Of a stretch of DNA of 64,000 bases, positions 19,228 through 28,402 are shown in pieces (position 1 is the stretch's first letter; each line of letters starts with the position of its first letter). The notes under the pieces were generated by a model. The model was not told where the DNA came from. It worked only from the letters and a program-made list of their open reading frames with translations, and did not search any database. The translations under genes and the position numbers were made by a program. Source of the DNA: JARRON01 sp037383845 (GTDB lineage: Bacteria > Pseudomonadota > Gammaproteobacteria > Steroidobacterales > XN24); contig JARRON010000012.1 in NCBI GenBank assembly GCA_037383845.1, positions 1-64,000 of the forward strand, written 5' to 3'.

Positions 19228-20307
19228 ATGCCTAGCAAGACTCGTCATATTTTCGCGGCAGCAGCCGCTGTGTCCCTCGCCGGAATTCTGGGTATGCCAT
19301 CGGCCGCCCAGGCCGCCTGGCAGATCTCCGATGAGGACAGCAGCATCAAGTTCGGGTTCCTGGCGCAAATGCGCGCCGAAAGCGTTGATGCCGGATCCGC
19401 CGGCGATTCGAACGACCTCTTCTTCCGCAGGCTCCGGCTGCTGGCCGGCGGCAAGCTGAACGACAACTGGTCGTTCTTCTTCGAGACCGACAGCCCGAAC
19501 ATCGGCAAGGGCTCCGGCAGCGGCAAGGGCACCAGCGACGTCTATATCCAGGACTTCGTGGTGACCTACAAGCCCGGCGGCGACAGCTTCATGCTCGACT
19601 TCGGCATGCTGCTGAACGCGCTGACGTACAACTCGAACCAGTCCGCCGTGTCCCTGATGACCACCGACTACGCGCCGGTGAGCTTTGTGTGGTCCGGTCC
19701 CCTGGACGCGAGGGTCGGCCGTGACTACGGCGTACGCGCCCGCGGCTACCTGCTGGGCGACCGCCTCGAGTACCGCGCGTCCATCCTGGGCGGCAACCGG
19801 GACACCCGCGATGCCGATTACCGCTTCATGGGCCGGCTGGCGTTCAACGTCTTCACCGCCCAGAAGGGCCTGTTCTATTCCGGAACGACCCTGGGCAAGT
19901 CGCAGATCCTGGTGTTCGGCGCCAGCTATGACACCCAGGAAGACTACGAGGCCTACAGCGTGGACGCCCACTGGGACCAGCCCATTGGCAGCGGCTCCAT
20001 CACCGTGTCCGGCGCCTGGAGCCACCTGGACGGCGACGACTTCCTGACCAGCCTGCCTGAGCAGGACAACATCTGGTTCGAGGCCGGCTGGTACTTCGGC
20101 GGCCTGAAGCTCATGCCCTTCTTCCAGTACACCGAGCGCGACTTTGACAGCGAGTCCCTGGCCGACGCGGAAACCATGCAGTTCGGTCTCGGATACATGT
20201 TCCGCGGCCATAACGGCAACGTGAAGTTCTCCTGGGCCACGACGGACGTCGACGGTGCCGACGACATCGACACGTTCTGGATCAACCTCCAGGCCTTCAA
20301 GTTCTAG
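19228..20307 (+). CDS. Outer-membrane porin, OprO/OprP-like
   Basis: 359 aa. Signal peptide with likely cleavage at AAQA-AW (about residue 30), then alternating amphipathic strands and a terminal phenylalanine (FWINLQAFKF), the C-terminal signature of outer-membrane beta-barrels. FFRRLRLLAGGKLNDNWSFFFETD resembles the phosphate-selective porin O/P family, but substrate selectivity cannot be read from sequence. AGGAGA sits 8 nt before ATG 19228. Monocistronic, closed by the terminator at 20334. Position beside acs might mean uptake of a small organic anion (inference). Confidence 0.85.
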   Translation: MPSKTRHIFAAAAAVSLAGILGMPSAAQAAWQISDEDSSIKFGFLAQMRAESVDAGSAGDSNDLFFRRLRLLAGGKLNDNWSFFFETDSPNIGKGSGSGKGTSDVYIQDFVVTYKPGGDSFMLDFGMLLNALTYNSNQSAVSLMTTDYAPVSFVWSGPLDARVGRDYGVRARGYLLGDRLEYRASILGGNRDTRDADYRFMGRLAFNVFTAQKGLFYSGTTLGKSQILVFGASYDTQEDYEAYSVDAHWDQPIGSGSITVSGAWSHLDGDDFLTSLPEQDNIWFEAGWYFGGLKLMPFFQYTERDFDSESLADAETMQFGLGYMFRGHNGNVKFSWATTDVDGADDIDTFWINLQAFKF

Positions 20308-20333
20308 CCATCGGCTGATATCTGCCTGACAGG

Positions 20334-20366
20334 CGCCCCCGGTCCGGACAGGGCCGGGGGCGTTTT
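20334..20366 (+). terminator. Rho-independent terminator after the porin gene
   Basis: CGCCCCCGG (20334-20342) pairs with CCGGGGGCG (20354-20362), followed by TTTT. It lies 27 nt past the porin stop codon. Confidence 0.85.
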
Positions 20367-20474
20367 CTTTCGCCTGCAGGTGCTCCCCGGCGCCGGTGCG
20401 TCATCGACGGTCGCGGCCGCGCCACGGAACCGGTGCTTGGCCCGGGCCGGGTACCGGTCTATCTTTTGCCTCCC

Positions 20475-22265
20475 ATGACCGGAATCCTCGACCTGGCCGC
20501 CCCGCCTTTCGATGCCCTGTCGGCGCCCGAGCGGCGGCGGCTGCGGGAAGCCATTGGCGTGGCCAGCTTTGCCGCAGGCGACCTGGTGAAGGAGCGGGAC
20601 GAGCGCTGGGAGAGCCTGTTCGTCGTTCTGCGGGGGCTCATCGAGGGGCGGGACGAGGCCGGCGAGCGCATCCGGCAGTTCGGTCCCGACGAGCTGGTCA
20701 GCGCCCGGGACCTGGTCCGCGGCGACCGGACCCGCCGCTTCGTGGCGGTCGAGCCTACCTCCTGCGTGGTGATTCCCCGCCAGGTCCTGGACCCCCTGGT
20801 ACGCCGTAACACGCCGTTCCGGCTCGCCCTGGCGGAAGACCAGCCGTCCATCACCCCCATGCCCCGGGGCGCTCCCAGCGACGCCGATGCCTTCACCCTC
20901 GCCCGGGTGGGCGACGCCCTGATCCGCAAGCCGGTCATCGCCGGGCCGGAGAAGGACCTGGCTTTCGGTGTGGAAGTGGTCATGGACCGCAAGGCGGACT
21001 GCCTGCTGGTCCGGCGCGGCGACGACATCGGCATCGTCACCGGCACGGATCTCCTGGGGGCGCTGGCCGACGGCAGCGGCACGGACCGCGCCCTTGCGGA
21101 GGTCGCCAGCTGGGACCTGATCACCGTCTCGCCCGACGATTTCCTCTTCGATGCCCTGGTGAAGATGACCCGCCACAACATCGAGCGCGTCGTGGTGAAA
21201 TCCGACGACGGGGTTGAGGGCATCCTGGAACTCACGGACGTCCTGGGCCTGTTCTCCACCCAGTCCCATTCCCTGGCGATCAGGATCGAGCGGGCCGAGT
21301 CCATCGAGGAGCTGGCGGCGGCCTCGGCGGCGATGACGGACCTGACCCGGAACCTGGTGGACCGGGGCGTGGACATCGCCCTGGTGCTGGACCTGCTGTC
21401 GGCCCTCAACGCCCGCACCATGGCCCGGCTGTACCGCATGTGCGTGCCGGAGGAGGCCATGGACCGGAGCTGCCTGGTGGTGATGGGCAGCGAAGGCCGG
21501 GGAGAGCAGATCCTCAAGACCGACCAGGACAACGCCCTGATCGTCGCTGACGACTTCGACTGGCCGGAGGTCAACCAGGCCATGGCGAAGTTCTCGGAGG
21601 AACTGGGCAAGCTGGGCTATCCGCCCTGTCCCGGCGGCTTCATGGTGTCGAACCCCGACTGGGTCATGACCGCGTCCCAGTGGAGGGAGAAGCTCGAGGG
21701 ATGGATCCGTTCCGCGGACGGGGACGCCATGCTCAATCTCACCGTCGTGTCGGATTTCCACCCCGTGGCCGGCCGGCGGGCACTGTTCGACGACCTCCAG
21801 GCCTGGCTGCTGGAGCGATTCCACGCAGGCATCGGCTTTATCTCTACCTTCGCCCGCCCGGTCCTCCAGTTCAGCGTGCCCCTGAATTTCTTCGGCCAGA
21901 TCCGTAATCCGGACGAAGGCATCGATATCAAGAAAGGCGGCATCTTCCCGCTGGTGCACGGGGTGCGAACCATGGCCCTGGACGGACGCATCACGGAGAC
22001 CAACACCTTCCGCCGCATTCGTCACCTGGTTGCCCGCGGCGTGCTCGATGCCCGCACCGGGGACGAACTGGCCCATGCCCTGGAGCTATTCATGGTGGTG
22101 CGGCTCCGGCAGCAGCTGGAGGCGATCGGCGCCGGCCGTGAGCCCGGCAACGTGGTGCGCCCGGCGGGCCTGAACCGGCGGGAGCGTGAGCAGCTGCGAA
22201 GGGCCCTGCGGGTGGTGAAGGGCTTCCAGTCGACCCTTTCCCGCCGTTATCACCTCGAAATCTGA
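20475..22265 (+). CDS. cNMP-binding / CBS / DUF294 nucleotidyltransferase-like protein (copy 1)
   Basis: 596 aa. Domains: Crp-like cyclic-nucleotide-binding fold (about 10-125), two CBS motifs (about 145-265, ending ILELTDVLGLFS), DUF294 nucleotidyltransferase core with GSEGRGEQ at 338-345 and TDQDNAL (D350 and D352 form the metal-binding DxD), and a DUF294 C-terminal domain. The fold is related to GlnD-type nucleotidyltransferases, so a regulatory nucleotidylation role is plausible but unproven. ATG 20475 is chosen over GTG 20433 because it aligns exactly with the start of the paralogue at 30222 (xxxxxxDxxxPPFxxLS). phaB starts 72 nt downstream. Confidence 0.88.
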   Translation: MTGILDLAAPPFDALSAPERRRLREAIGVASFAAGDLVKERDERWESLFVVLRGLIEGRDEAGERIRQFGPDELVSARDLVRGDRTRRFVAVEPTSCVVIPRQVLDPLVRRNTPFRLALAEDQPSITPMPRGAPSDADAFTLARVGDALIRKPVIAGPEKDLAFGVEVVMDRKADCLLVRRGDDIGIVTGTDLLGALADGSGTDRALAEVASWDLITVSPDDFLFDALVKMTRHNIERVVVKSDDGVEGILELTDVLGLFSTQSHSLAIRIERAESIEELAAASAAMTDLTRNLVDRGVDIALVLDLLSALNARTMARLYRMCVPEEAMDRSCLVVMGSEGRGEQILKTDQDNALIVADDFDWPEVNQAMAKFSEELGKLGYPPCPGGFMVSNPDWVMTASQWREKLEGWIRSADGDAMLNLTVVSDFHPVAGRRALFDDLQAWLLERFHAGIGFISTFARPVLQFSVPLNFFGQIRNPDEGIDIKKGGIFPLVHGVRTMALDGRITETNTFRRIRHLVARGVLDARTGDELAHALELFMVVRLRQQLEAIGAGREPGNVVRPAGLNRREREQLRRALRVVKGFQSTLSRRYHLEI

Positions 22266-22276
22266 GTGCTGCGTTT

Positions 22277-22305
22277 TTGCATTGCACAAACCAGAGCGCT
22301 ATGCT
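22277..22305 (+). promoter_or_regulatory. phaB promoter with candidate PhaR operator
   Basis: TTGCATTGCAC (22277-22287) begins the predicted -35 box (TTGCAT); TATGCT (22300-22305) is a 4/6 match to the -10 at exactly 17 bp spacing. The 11-mer is, in reverse complement, a 10/11 match to the site before phaP. TGCA-rich elements are known PhaR targets in other PHA producers, and phaR lies in this transcript, so autoregulation is likely (inference). Confidence 0.6.
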
Positions 22306-22336
22306 CCGGGCAACTTTCCTGAGCGGAGAAAGTCCC

Positions 22337-23080
22337 ATGACTGGACGCATCGCCCTGGTGACCGGGGGCACGGGCTGCATCGGCAGCGTAATCTGCGAGG
22401 AACTGGCCGGCCAGGGCTACCGGGTAGCGGCCAACTGCCATCCTTCAGACAGCGAGCGGGCCGCCGGATGGCGTGACGAAGCCGTAGAGCGCGGCCTGGA
22501 CATTCGTCTGGAGCCCTTCGATGTCTCGGACTTCGAGTCCACTTCCGCGGGCGTGGAGCGGGTCGTGGAGGCGCTGGGCCCGGTGGACGTGCTGGTCAAC
22601 GCCGCCGGAATTACCCGCGACGGCCGGCTGGTGAAGATGGAGCCCGCCCAGTGGCAGGCGGTGCTGCGCACAAATCTGGACAGCGTCTTCAACGCCACCA
22701 AGAACGTGATATCGGGGATGCTCTCGCGCGGCTTCGGTCGGGTCGTCAACATCTCCTCGGTGAACGGCCAGCGCGGCCAGTTCGGCCAGGCCAACTATTC
22801 GGCCGCCAAGGCCGGCGTCCACGGATTCACCATGGCGGTGGCGCGGGAAGTGGCGCGAAAAGGCGTCACGGTCAATACCGTTTCGCCCGGCTACATCGAC
22901 TCCCCGCTCATCATGCAGGTGCCGGAGGAGATCCGGGAGGGCATTCGCGAGTCCATTCCCATGGGGCGGTTCGGCAAGCCGCAGGAGATCGCCCGGGCCA
23001 TCCTGTTCCTGGCCAGCGACGACGCGGGCTACATCACCGGTGCCGACCTTTCCGTGAACGGCGGCTACCACATGGACTAG
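22337..23080 (+). CDS. phaB: Acetoacetyl-CoA reductase (copy 1)
   Basis: 247 aa SDR. It reduces acetoacetyl-CoA to (R)-3-hydroxybutyryl-CoA with NADPH in PHB synthesis. TGGTGCIG is the cofactor loop, NAAGITRD the structural motif, and the Ser-Tyr-Lys set is in NISSVNGQRGQFGQANYSAAK. The SVNGQRGQFGQANYSAAKAG segment is typical of PhaB. ATG 22337 follows GAGCGGAGAAA; the frame runs upstream to 22277 but that would cover the promoter. Followed 9 nt later by phaR. It differs considerably from the second reductase at 30254-30979. Confidence 0.88.
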   Translation: MTGRIALVTGGTGCIGSVICEELAGQGYRVAANCHPSDSERAAGWRDEAVERGLDIRLEPFDVSDFESTSAGVERVVEALGPVDVLVNAAGITRDGRLVKMEPAQWQAVLRTNLDSVFNATKNVISGMLSRGFGRVVNISSVNGQRGQFGQANYSAAKAGVHGFTMAVAREVARKGVTVNTVSPGYIDSPLIMQVPEEIREGIRESIPMGRFGKPQEIARAILFLASDDAGYITGADLSVNGGYHMD

Positions 23081-23089
23081 GGGACCCTC

Positions 23090-23572
23090 ATGGCAGAGCG
23101 CGTCATACGGAAATACGCCAACCGCAGGCTCTACGACCCGTCCCAGAGTCGCCATCTCACCCTGGACGAGGTTCGGCAACTTATCGTGAGCGGCGATCGG
23201 GTCCGGGTGGAGGACGCCCGGACCGGCGAGGACATCACTCGGAGCATCCTCCTGCAGATCATCGTCGAGCGGGAGGAGGCGGGCCGCCCCATGCTGTCGG
23301 CGGATCTCCTGGAGCAGCTCATACGCTTTTACGGCGGGGCCATGCAGGACTTCCTGGGCAACTACCTCGAACGCAGCGTGGATGCCTTCGTCAGCCAGCA
23401 GGAGCGGTTCCAGGACCAGCTGATGAAGCTGATGAGCGAGAATCCGCTGTCCGCCATGGCCGGCCTGGCGGAGCAGAACCTGGCCGCCTGGAAGGAGCTC
23501 CAGGAGCGGTTTCTCGGGATGGCGCCGCCGCGACCGCACAAAAAGCCCGGAAGCGAAGAAGACGATAAGTAA
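23090..23572 (+). CDS. phaR: PHA synthesis repressor PhaR
   Basis: 160 aa. The N-terminal PHB/PHA accumulation regulator DNA-binding domain is unmistakable: RVIRKYANRRLYDPSQSRHLTLDEVRQLI (about residues 4-32) followed by VRVEDARTGEDITRSILLQII. The C-terminal half is helical and Gln/Glu-rich, as expected for granule or polymer sensing. PhaR represses phasin and its own gene and is released by binding PHA granules. Here it is translationally close to phaB (9 nt), and candidate operators precede both phaB and phaP. Confidence 0.95.
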   Translation: MAERVIRKYANRRLYDPSQSRHLTLDEVRQLIVSGDRVRVEDARTGEDITRSILLQIIVEREEAGRPMLSADLLEQLIRFYGGAMQDFLGNYLERSVDAFVSQQERFQDQLMKLMSENPLSAMAGLAEQNLAAWKELQERFLGMAPPRPHKKPGSEEDDK

Positions 23573-23612
23573 TTGTTTTGTAGACGGCTATGGATTTTTC
23601 ACGCGAAATATA

Positions 23613-23641
23613 TTGCAATGCAAAAAAACCTCTGCTAAAGT
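23613..23641 (+). promoter_or_regulatory. phaP promoter with candidate PhaR operator
   Basis: TTGCAATGCAA (23613-23623) overlaps the predicted -35 (TTGCAA); TAAAGT (23636-23641) is a 4/6 -10 match at 17 bp. It lies in the most AT-rich stretch of the locus, 49 nt before the phasin start. The geometry is identical to the phaB promoter at 22277. Confidence 0.6.
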
Positions 23642-23689
23642 TCTCCCTGGCAATGGCCGCTACATGCACCTTCAAGGGGGTTTCCCGCC

Positions 23690-24091
23690 ATGACATACGA
23701 CTTTGATTCCTATATCTCCAAGGCGCGCGACGCCGCGACGCCCCTCATGGAGATGGGCGAGTACGGTTTCGACCTGTTCGAGAAAGGTTTCCAGTTCCAG
23801 GCTGAGCTTCTGGGCGACAGCATCGACTTCGTGGTCGACGAGCTGAAGATCTTTTCCACCGCCAGCGATCCCATGCAGTTCTTCCAGGCCCAGTCCAGGC
23901 TGGCCGAAGACTATGCCCTGCGCACCCAGAAGCGGGCGCAGGAACTGATGAAGGCCACCACGGAGAGCCAGCAGGCCATCACGGGCCTGGCGGAACGGAG
24001 CTTCAAGCGGGCCCAGAACGAGTTCGAGGAAGCTGTTACGACGGCGCAGGGCGCTGTGACGCCGAAGCCGGCGCGCAAGAAGGCCGCCTAG
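23690..24091 (+). CDS. phaP: Phasin, PHA granule-associated protein
   Basis: 133 aa, helical, Ala/Gln/Glu-rich with a basic tail (PKPARKKAA). The pattern FDLFEKGFQFQAELLGDSIDFVVDELK, then QAQSRLAEDYALRTQKRAQELMKATTES, matches the phasin-2/TIGR01841-type family that coats PHB granules. The strong promoter context, its own terminator at 24103 and its position after phaR fit a highly expressed, PhaR-repressed gene. Confidence 0.88.
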   Translation: MTYDFDSYISKARDAATPLMEMGEYGFDLFEKGFQFQAELLGDSIDFVVDELKIFSTASDPMQFFQAQSRLAEDYALRTQKRAQELMKATTESQQAITGLAERSFKRAQNEFEEAVTTAQGAVTPKPARKKAA

Positions 24092-24102
24092 AACGGCATT
24101 TC

Positions 24103-24134
24103 ACGGGCGGGGCGGCAACGTCCCGCCCGTTTTC
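24103..24134 (+). terminator. Rho-independent terminator after phaP
   Basis: ACGGGCGGG (24103-24111) pairs with CCCGCCCGT (24122-24130), followed by T-rich sequence to 24133. It isolates phaP from the phaA-phaC transcript. Confidence 0.8.
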
Positions 24135-24250
24135 CATCCGCACCAAAAGAAACGCGAAGACGCCCGTCGGCGGCCCGGCTGGCTTGCGGCGCTGCCAGCC
24201 GAATGGCAAGTTGAGCCACATCACGGCGGACAAGCAGCACGAGGCCAGCA

Positions 24251-25441
24251 ATGAGCAACAACAGAGAAGTCGTCGTCGTATCGGCGGTACGCACTGCTAT
24301 CGGAACCTACGGGGGCAGCCTGGCAGGAGTCCCGCCCACCCGTCTCGGCGCCCTGTGCGTGTCAGAGGCGGTCAAGCGCGCCGGCATCGAGCCGAGCGAC
24401 GTGGGCCACGCCGTCTTCGGCAACGTCATCCACACCGAGCCCCGGGACATGTATATGGCCCGGGTCGTCGCCGTTGACGGCGGTCTTCCCGTAGAGACAC
24501 CGTCCCTGACGGTGAACCGGCTCTGCGGCAGCGGCCTGCAGGCCGTGGTGTCCGCCGCGCAGCTCATCGCCGCCGGGGACACCGACTGCGCCGTGGCCGG
24601 CGGCGCCGAGTGCATGAGCCGGGGCCAGTACTGGCTGCCCGGGATGCGTTTCGGCCAGCGTCTCGGCGACGGCAAGGTGATCGATGCCATGGTAGGTGCG
24701 CTCACCGATCCCTTTGATGACTGCCACATGGGCATTACCGCGGAGAACGTGGCCGAGCGCTGGGGCATCAGCCGGGAGGACCAGGACAAGCTCGCGCTGG
24801 AAAGCCAGCAGCGGGCCGCCAGGGCCATCGAGGAAGGGCGGTTCGCAAGCCAGATCGTGCCGGTGGAGATCAAGGTCAAGCGAGAGACCAAACACTTCGA
24901 CACCGACGAGCACGTGCGGGCCGGCACCAGCCTGGAATCTCTGGCCAAGCTCAGGCCCGCCTTCAAGGGCGACGGATCGGTAACCGCGGGCAACGCCTCG
25001 GGTCTCAACGACGGCGCCGCCGCCCTGGTCCTGATGGAACGCTCAGAGGCCGAGAAGCGGGGCCTGAAGCCCATGGCCCGGCTCGTGGGATACGGATTCG
25101 CGGGTGTGGAGCCGAAGTACATGGGGATCGGCCCCGTGCCGGCGACGAAGCGCCTGTTCGAGAAGACCGGGTTGTCGGTGGACGACATCCAGGTGTTCGA
25201 GGTCAACGAGGCCTTTGCCGCCCAGGCACTGGCGGTGGTGCGGGACCTGGGCCTTCCGGAGGACCGGACCAATCCCAACGGCAGCGGCATTTCCCTGGGC
25301 CACCCCATCGGGGCCACCGGCGCCATTATCACCGTGAAGGCCCTGTACGAGCTCGAGCGGGTGGAGGGCCAGCGGGCGCTGGTAACCATGTGCATCGGCG
25401 GCGGGCAGGGGATCGCCGCCATCTTCGAGCGGGTGAGCTAA
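24251..25441 (+). CDS. phaA: Acetyl-CoA acetyltransferase (beta-ketothiolase)
   Basis: 396 aa thiolase. It condenses two acetyl-CoA to acetoacetyl-CoA. The nucleophilic Cys is in NRLCGSGLQAVVSAAQ, the HPIGATGA motif carries the catalytic His, and MCIGGGQGIA holds the second Cys. The MGITAENVAERWGISREDQD block is typical of biosynthetic thiolases. The ribosome-binding site is modest. It is followed by phaC with no gap beyond the GTG alternative start, so the two are one transcription unit. Confidence 0.95.
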   Translation: MSNNREVVVVSAVRTAIGTYGGSLAGVPPTRLGALCVSEAVKRAGIEPSDVGHAVFGNVIHTEPRDMYMARVVAVDGGLPVETPSLTVNRLCGSGLQAVVSAAQLIAAGDTDCAVAGGAECMSRGQYWLPGMRFGQRLGDGKVIDAMVGALTDPFDDCHMGITAENVAERWGISREDQDKLALESQQRAARAIEEGRFASQIVPVEIKVKRETKHFDTDEHVRAGTSLESLAKLRPAFKGDGSVTAGNASGLNDGAAALVLMERSEAEKRGLKPMARLVGYGFAGVEPKYMGIGPVPATKRLFEKTGLSVDDIQVFEVNEAFAAQALAVVRDLGLPEDRTNPNGSGISLGHPIGATGAIITVKALYELERVEGQRALVTMCIGGGQGIAAIFERVS

Positions 25442-25463
25442 AGTGGCTGTCGCGGAGGACATC

Positions 25464-27197
25464 ATGCTGAAGAACCTGAAGCCGGCGAACATCCGGACAC
25501 AGTACGAGATGGCGCGACTCATGGCGGGCCTGTCCACCGACGTGGGCAGGGCCTACGCCCAGTGGATGGCGGCCCTGGCCACCCACCCCCGCTTTCTGAT
25601 GGGTCATTCCCTCGGCCTGGCGGCGGACTACCTGAGCATCAGCAGGGATCTGCTGCTCCGGTCGGCGGGCCGTCCGGTCAACGGCTCCGGCGCCAACGGC
25701 TCGACCGACCGGCGGTTTAAAGGCGAGGCCTGGGAGAAGCGGCCGGTGTTTAACGCCGTGCGCGATGCCTGGCACGCCACCACGAACACCGCCCTGTCCC
25801 TGGCGGACGAGCCGCCGGGACTGGACGCCGACACGGCCCGGAAACTGAAGTTCTTCACCTCCCAGTTCCTCGATGCCGTGGCGCCCAGCAACTTCCCGCT
25901 GAGCAATCCCGAGGTCCTCGCCGAGACCCGGTCCTCGAAGGGCGCCAATTTCCTGTCCGGTCTCCGCCACCTCTGGTCGGACCTGGATCTGCAGCACGGT
26001 CAGCTAAAGATCAGCATGTCGGACCTGGGCGCGTTCGAAGTGGGCAAGAATCTCGCCGTCACCCCGGGCAAGGTGGTGTACGAAAACGAGGTCATGCAGC
26101 TGATCCAGTATGAGCCCACCACGCCGAAGGTTTTCCGCCGGCCGCTTCTCATCCTGCCGCCGTGGCTTAACAAGTACTACGTGCTGGACATGCAGCCGGC
26201 CAACTCCGTCGTGCGCTGGCTGGTGGAGCAGGGGCATACCGTGTTCCTGATTTCCTGGGTCAACCCCGATGGCCACACGCCGGACAAGACCTTCGACGAG
26301 TACCTGACCGAGGGGCCGGTGGAGGCCATGGAGGTCATCGAGGAAATCACCGGCCAGAAGGAAATCAACGCCATGGGCTACTGCCTCGGCGGCATCCTGC
26401 TGGCGACCCTGCTGGCCTGGCTGGAGGAGAAGGGCCAGCGGCCCATCAAGTCCGCCACCTTCCTGACGACCCTGATCGACTACTCCGACGTAGGCGACAT
26501 CAAGGTTTTCCTGAGCGAAGACCTGGTCAAGCGCCTGGAGAGGGTCGGCGCCCAGAAGGGGTTCATACCGGGTGAGAACGTCTCATGGGGGTTCCGGATG
26601 CTGCGTGCGCCGGATCTCATCTGGTCGTTCGTCATCAATCACTATCTCCTCGGCAAGCCGCGGGTGCCCTTCGACCTGCTTTACTGGAACGAGGACGCCA
26701 CCAACATGCCGGTGGCCTGCCACACCTGGTACATGCGCAACATGTACCTGAACAACCGGCTGCGGGAACCGGGCGCCCTGACGGTGGCCGGGGAGCCCAT
26801 CGACGTCACCAGCATCAAGACGCCGACCTACATCCTGGCCACCCGGGACGACCACATCGCGCCGTGGAAGACATGCTACGAGTCCACGCAGCTCTTCGGC
26901 GGGCCGAACCGGTTCGTGCTGGGGTACTCGGGCCACATCGCCGGCGTGATCAATCCCCCCACCAAGATGAAGTACGGCTACCGGGTGGGCAAGCAGAACC
27001 CCGAGGATGCGGAGGCCTGGTTCGAGAAGGCCGAGGAGCACGAAGGCAGCTGGTGGGTTGACTGGGGCAAGTGGCTGAAGCGCTACGGCGGCGGCCAGGT
27101 GAAGGCCCGGGAGCCCGGCAGCGAGGACTACCCGCCCATCGAGGACGCGCCGGGTTCCTTCGTGAAGAAGACGTTGAAGGATACCCACAAGAGCTAG
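25464..27197 (+). CDS. phaC: Class I poly(3-hydroxyalkanoate) synthase
   Basis: 577 aa, normal for class I. It polymerises (R)-3-hydroxyacyl-CoA at the granule surface. The modified lipase box GYCLGG gives nucleophile C307; D463 in TRDDHIAPW and H491 in GYSGHIAG complete the triad. PWLNKYYVLDMQPANS and VFLISWVNPD are diagnostic. ATG 25464 has GCGGAGG five bases upstream; a GTG at 25443 is in frame but its first codons carry that ribosome-binding site, so the shorter form is preferred. No phaE or other class III subunit is present. Confidence 0.95.
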   Translation: MLKNLKPANIRTQYEMARLMAGLSTDVGRAYAQWMAALATHPRFLMGHSLGLAADYLSISRDLLLRSAGRPVNGSGANGSTDRRFKGEAWEKRPVFNAVRDAWHATTNTALSLADEPPGLDADTARKLKFFTSQFLDAVAPSNFPLSNPEVLAETRSSKGANFLSGLRHLWSDLDLQHGQLKISMSDLGAFEVGKNLAVTPGKVVYENEVMQLIQYEPTTPKVFRRPLLILPPWLNKYYVLDMQPANSVVRWLVEQGHTVFLISWVNPDGHTPDKTFDEYLTEGPVEAMEVIEEITGQKEINAMGYCLGGILLATLLAWLEEKGQRPIKSATFLTTLIDYSDVGDIKVFLSEDLVKRLERVGAQKGFIPGENVSWGFRMLRAPDLIWSFVINHYLLGKPRVPFDLLYWNEDATNMPVACHTWYMRNMYLNNRLREPGALTVAGEPIDVTSIKTPTYILATRDDHIAPWKTCYESTQLFGGPNRFVLGYSGHIAGVINPPTKMKYGYRVGKQNPEDAEAWFEKAEEHEGSWWVDWGKWLKRYGGGQVKAREPGSEDYPPIEDAPGSFVKKTLKDTHKS

Positions 27198-27218
27198 CCT
27201 CCGCCGGGGACGCCACCA

Positions 27219-27839
27219 ATGTTCATCCGGCCGCTGCGGATTGCCACGGATCGCTGGCGGCAGCGCAGCGGGCCGTGGGCCGGCCTGTTCGAGCCCTATC
27301 GCGGGGACGAGGTGGTCTCGCTGGACTGCGAGACCTCCGGCATGGATCCGAAGGAGGCGGACATCCTGTCCGTGGCCGCAGTGCGCGTCACCGGACGCCG
27401 CATCCTGACCAGCGAGGCCCTGGACGTGCACGTCGCCGCGCCGGAGGAGATGGATCCGGAGTCCATCCGGGTACATCGCCTGCGCCGGGCCGACCTTGCC
27501 GGAGGGCTGCCCCTGGCCGACGCCCTGGAGCAGATCCTGAACTTTGTCGGGAACCGGCCCCTGCTCGGCTATAACGTGCGTTTCGACGGCGCGCTCCTGG
27601 ACCGCGCCCTCCGGACCCACTTCGGCTTCGGGCTGCCCAACCGCCTCGTCGAGCTGTCGGAGGTGTACCTGGAACGCCTGGGTCACCACGACCACGGTGC
27701 GGAGGCCGACCTGCGGCTGGAGACCATCGCCCGCCGGCTCGACATGCCCGTTCCGCGGGGCCGGCACACGGCGCTGAACGACGCCGTTTTCACCGCCGCG
27801 CTCTGGGTGCGGCTGAGGCACGGGGGCCGGCCCCAGTGA
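27219..27839 (+). CDS. DEDDh 3'-5' exonuclease (DnaQ-like)
   Basis: 206 aa. Exonuclease motif I is SLDCETSGMD (D and E ligands), motif II NVRFDGALLDRAL, motif III HTALNDA. Homologues commonly neighbour DUF294/CBS genes and the VC_2705 symporter cluster, so this gene probably belongs with the DUF294 copy at 28399 rather than with phaC. Its stop overlaps the GTG start of the next gene. Whether it acts on DNA or RNA is unknown. Confidence 0.88.
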   Translation: MFIRPLRIATDRWRQRSGPWAGLFEPYRGDEVVSLDCETSGMDPKEADILSVAAVRVTGRRILTSEALDVHVAAPEEMDPESIRVHRLRRADLAGGLPLADALEQILNFVGNRPLLGYNVRFDGALLDRALRTHFGFGLPNRLVELSEVYLERLGHHDHGAEADLRLETIARRLDMPVPRGRHTALNDAVFTAALWVRLRHGGRPQ

Positions 27840-28402
27840 ACCCCGCCGCCGGCTGGCGACACAGGCGGCTCGCCGACCGGCTGGAGACATTTGTTCCCGA
27901 CCCGGCGCGCTACCCCGAGGATGCGCTCGGGGTGGAAGTCTGCCGGGAAGCGCTGGCTGCCCTGGCCGAGGGCAATTACGGCATCGGCGCCGTCATCGCG
28001 GACCGCGCCGGGCGCGTGGTGGTCCGTGCCCGGAACCGGGTGTTCGAGCCCCGCTTCGCCAGCGACGGCCATGCGGAGATGATGGCGGTGTCGGAGCTGG
28101 AGTCTGCCGGCCGGGGCCGGGAGGCGCCGGACCTGACCCTGGTGGCGACCCTTGAGCCCTGTCCCATGTGCTACACGCGCCTGAAGATCTCCGGGATGGG
28201 GCGGGTCCTGTATCTCGCCGACGACCCCGACGGGGGCATGGTCCACGCCGCCGACGGGCTGCCCCGGATCTGGGCGCTGCTGCGCCCTGGCCAGGAATTC
28301 CGGCGGGCCCGGGTATCACCCGAACTGGTTCGCCTGGCCCGGGCGATGTTCCGGTCCAACCTTCGGGCGCTGCGAGCGAAACTCGTGGGTGCCGCCGGCT
28401 AG
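27836..28402 (+). CDS. Nucleoside/tRNA deaminase-fold protein
   Basis: 188 aa. The zinc site of the cytidine/guanine/tRNA-adenosine deaminase family is clear: HAEMMAV with catalytic Glu, and PCPMCYTRL with two Cys. The start is GTG at 27836, inside the GTGA overlap with the exonuclease stop, which implies translational coupling. The substrate (free nucleobase versus tRNA) is not decidable. The C-terminal 50 residues are longer than in TadA. The stop is shared as CTAG with the convergent DUF294 gene. Confidence 0.8.
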   Translation: MNPAAGWRHRRLADRLETFVPDPARYPEDALGVEVCREALAALAEGNYGIGAVIADRAGRVVVRARNRVFEPRFASDGHAEMMAVSELESAGRGREAPDLTLVATLEPCPMCYTRLKISGMGRVLYLADDPDGGMVHAADGLPRIWALLRPGQEFRRARVSPELVRLARAMFRSNLRALRAKLVGAAG

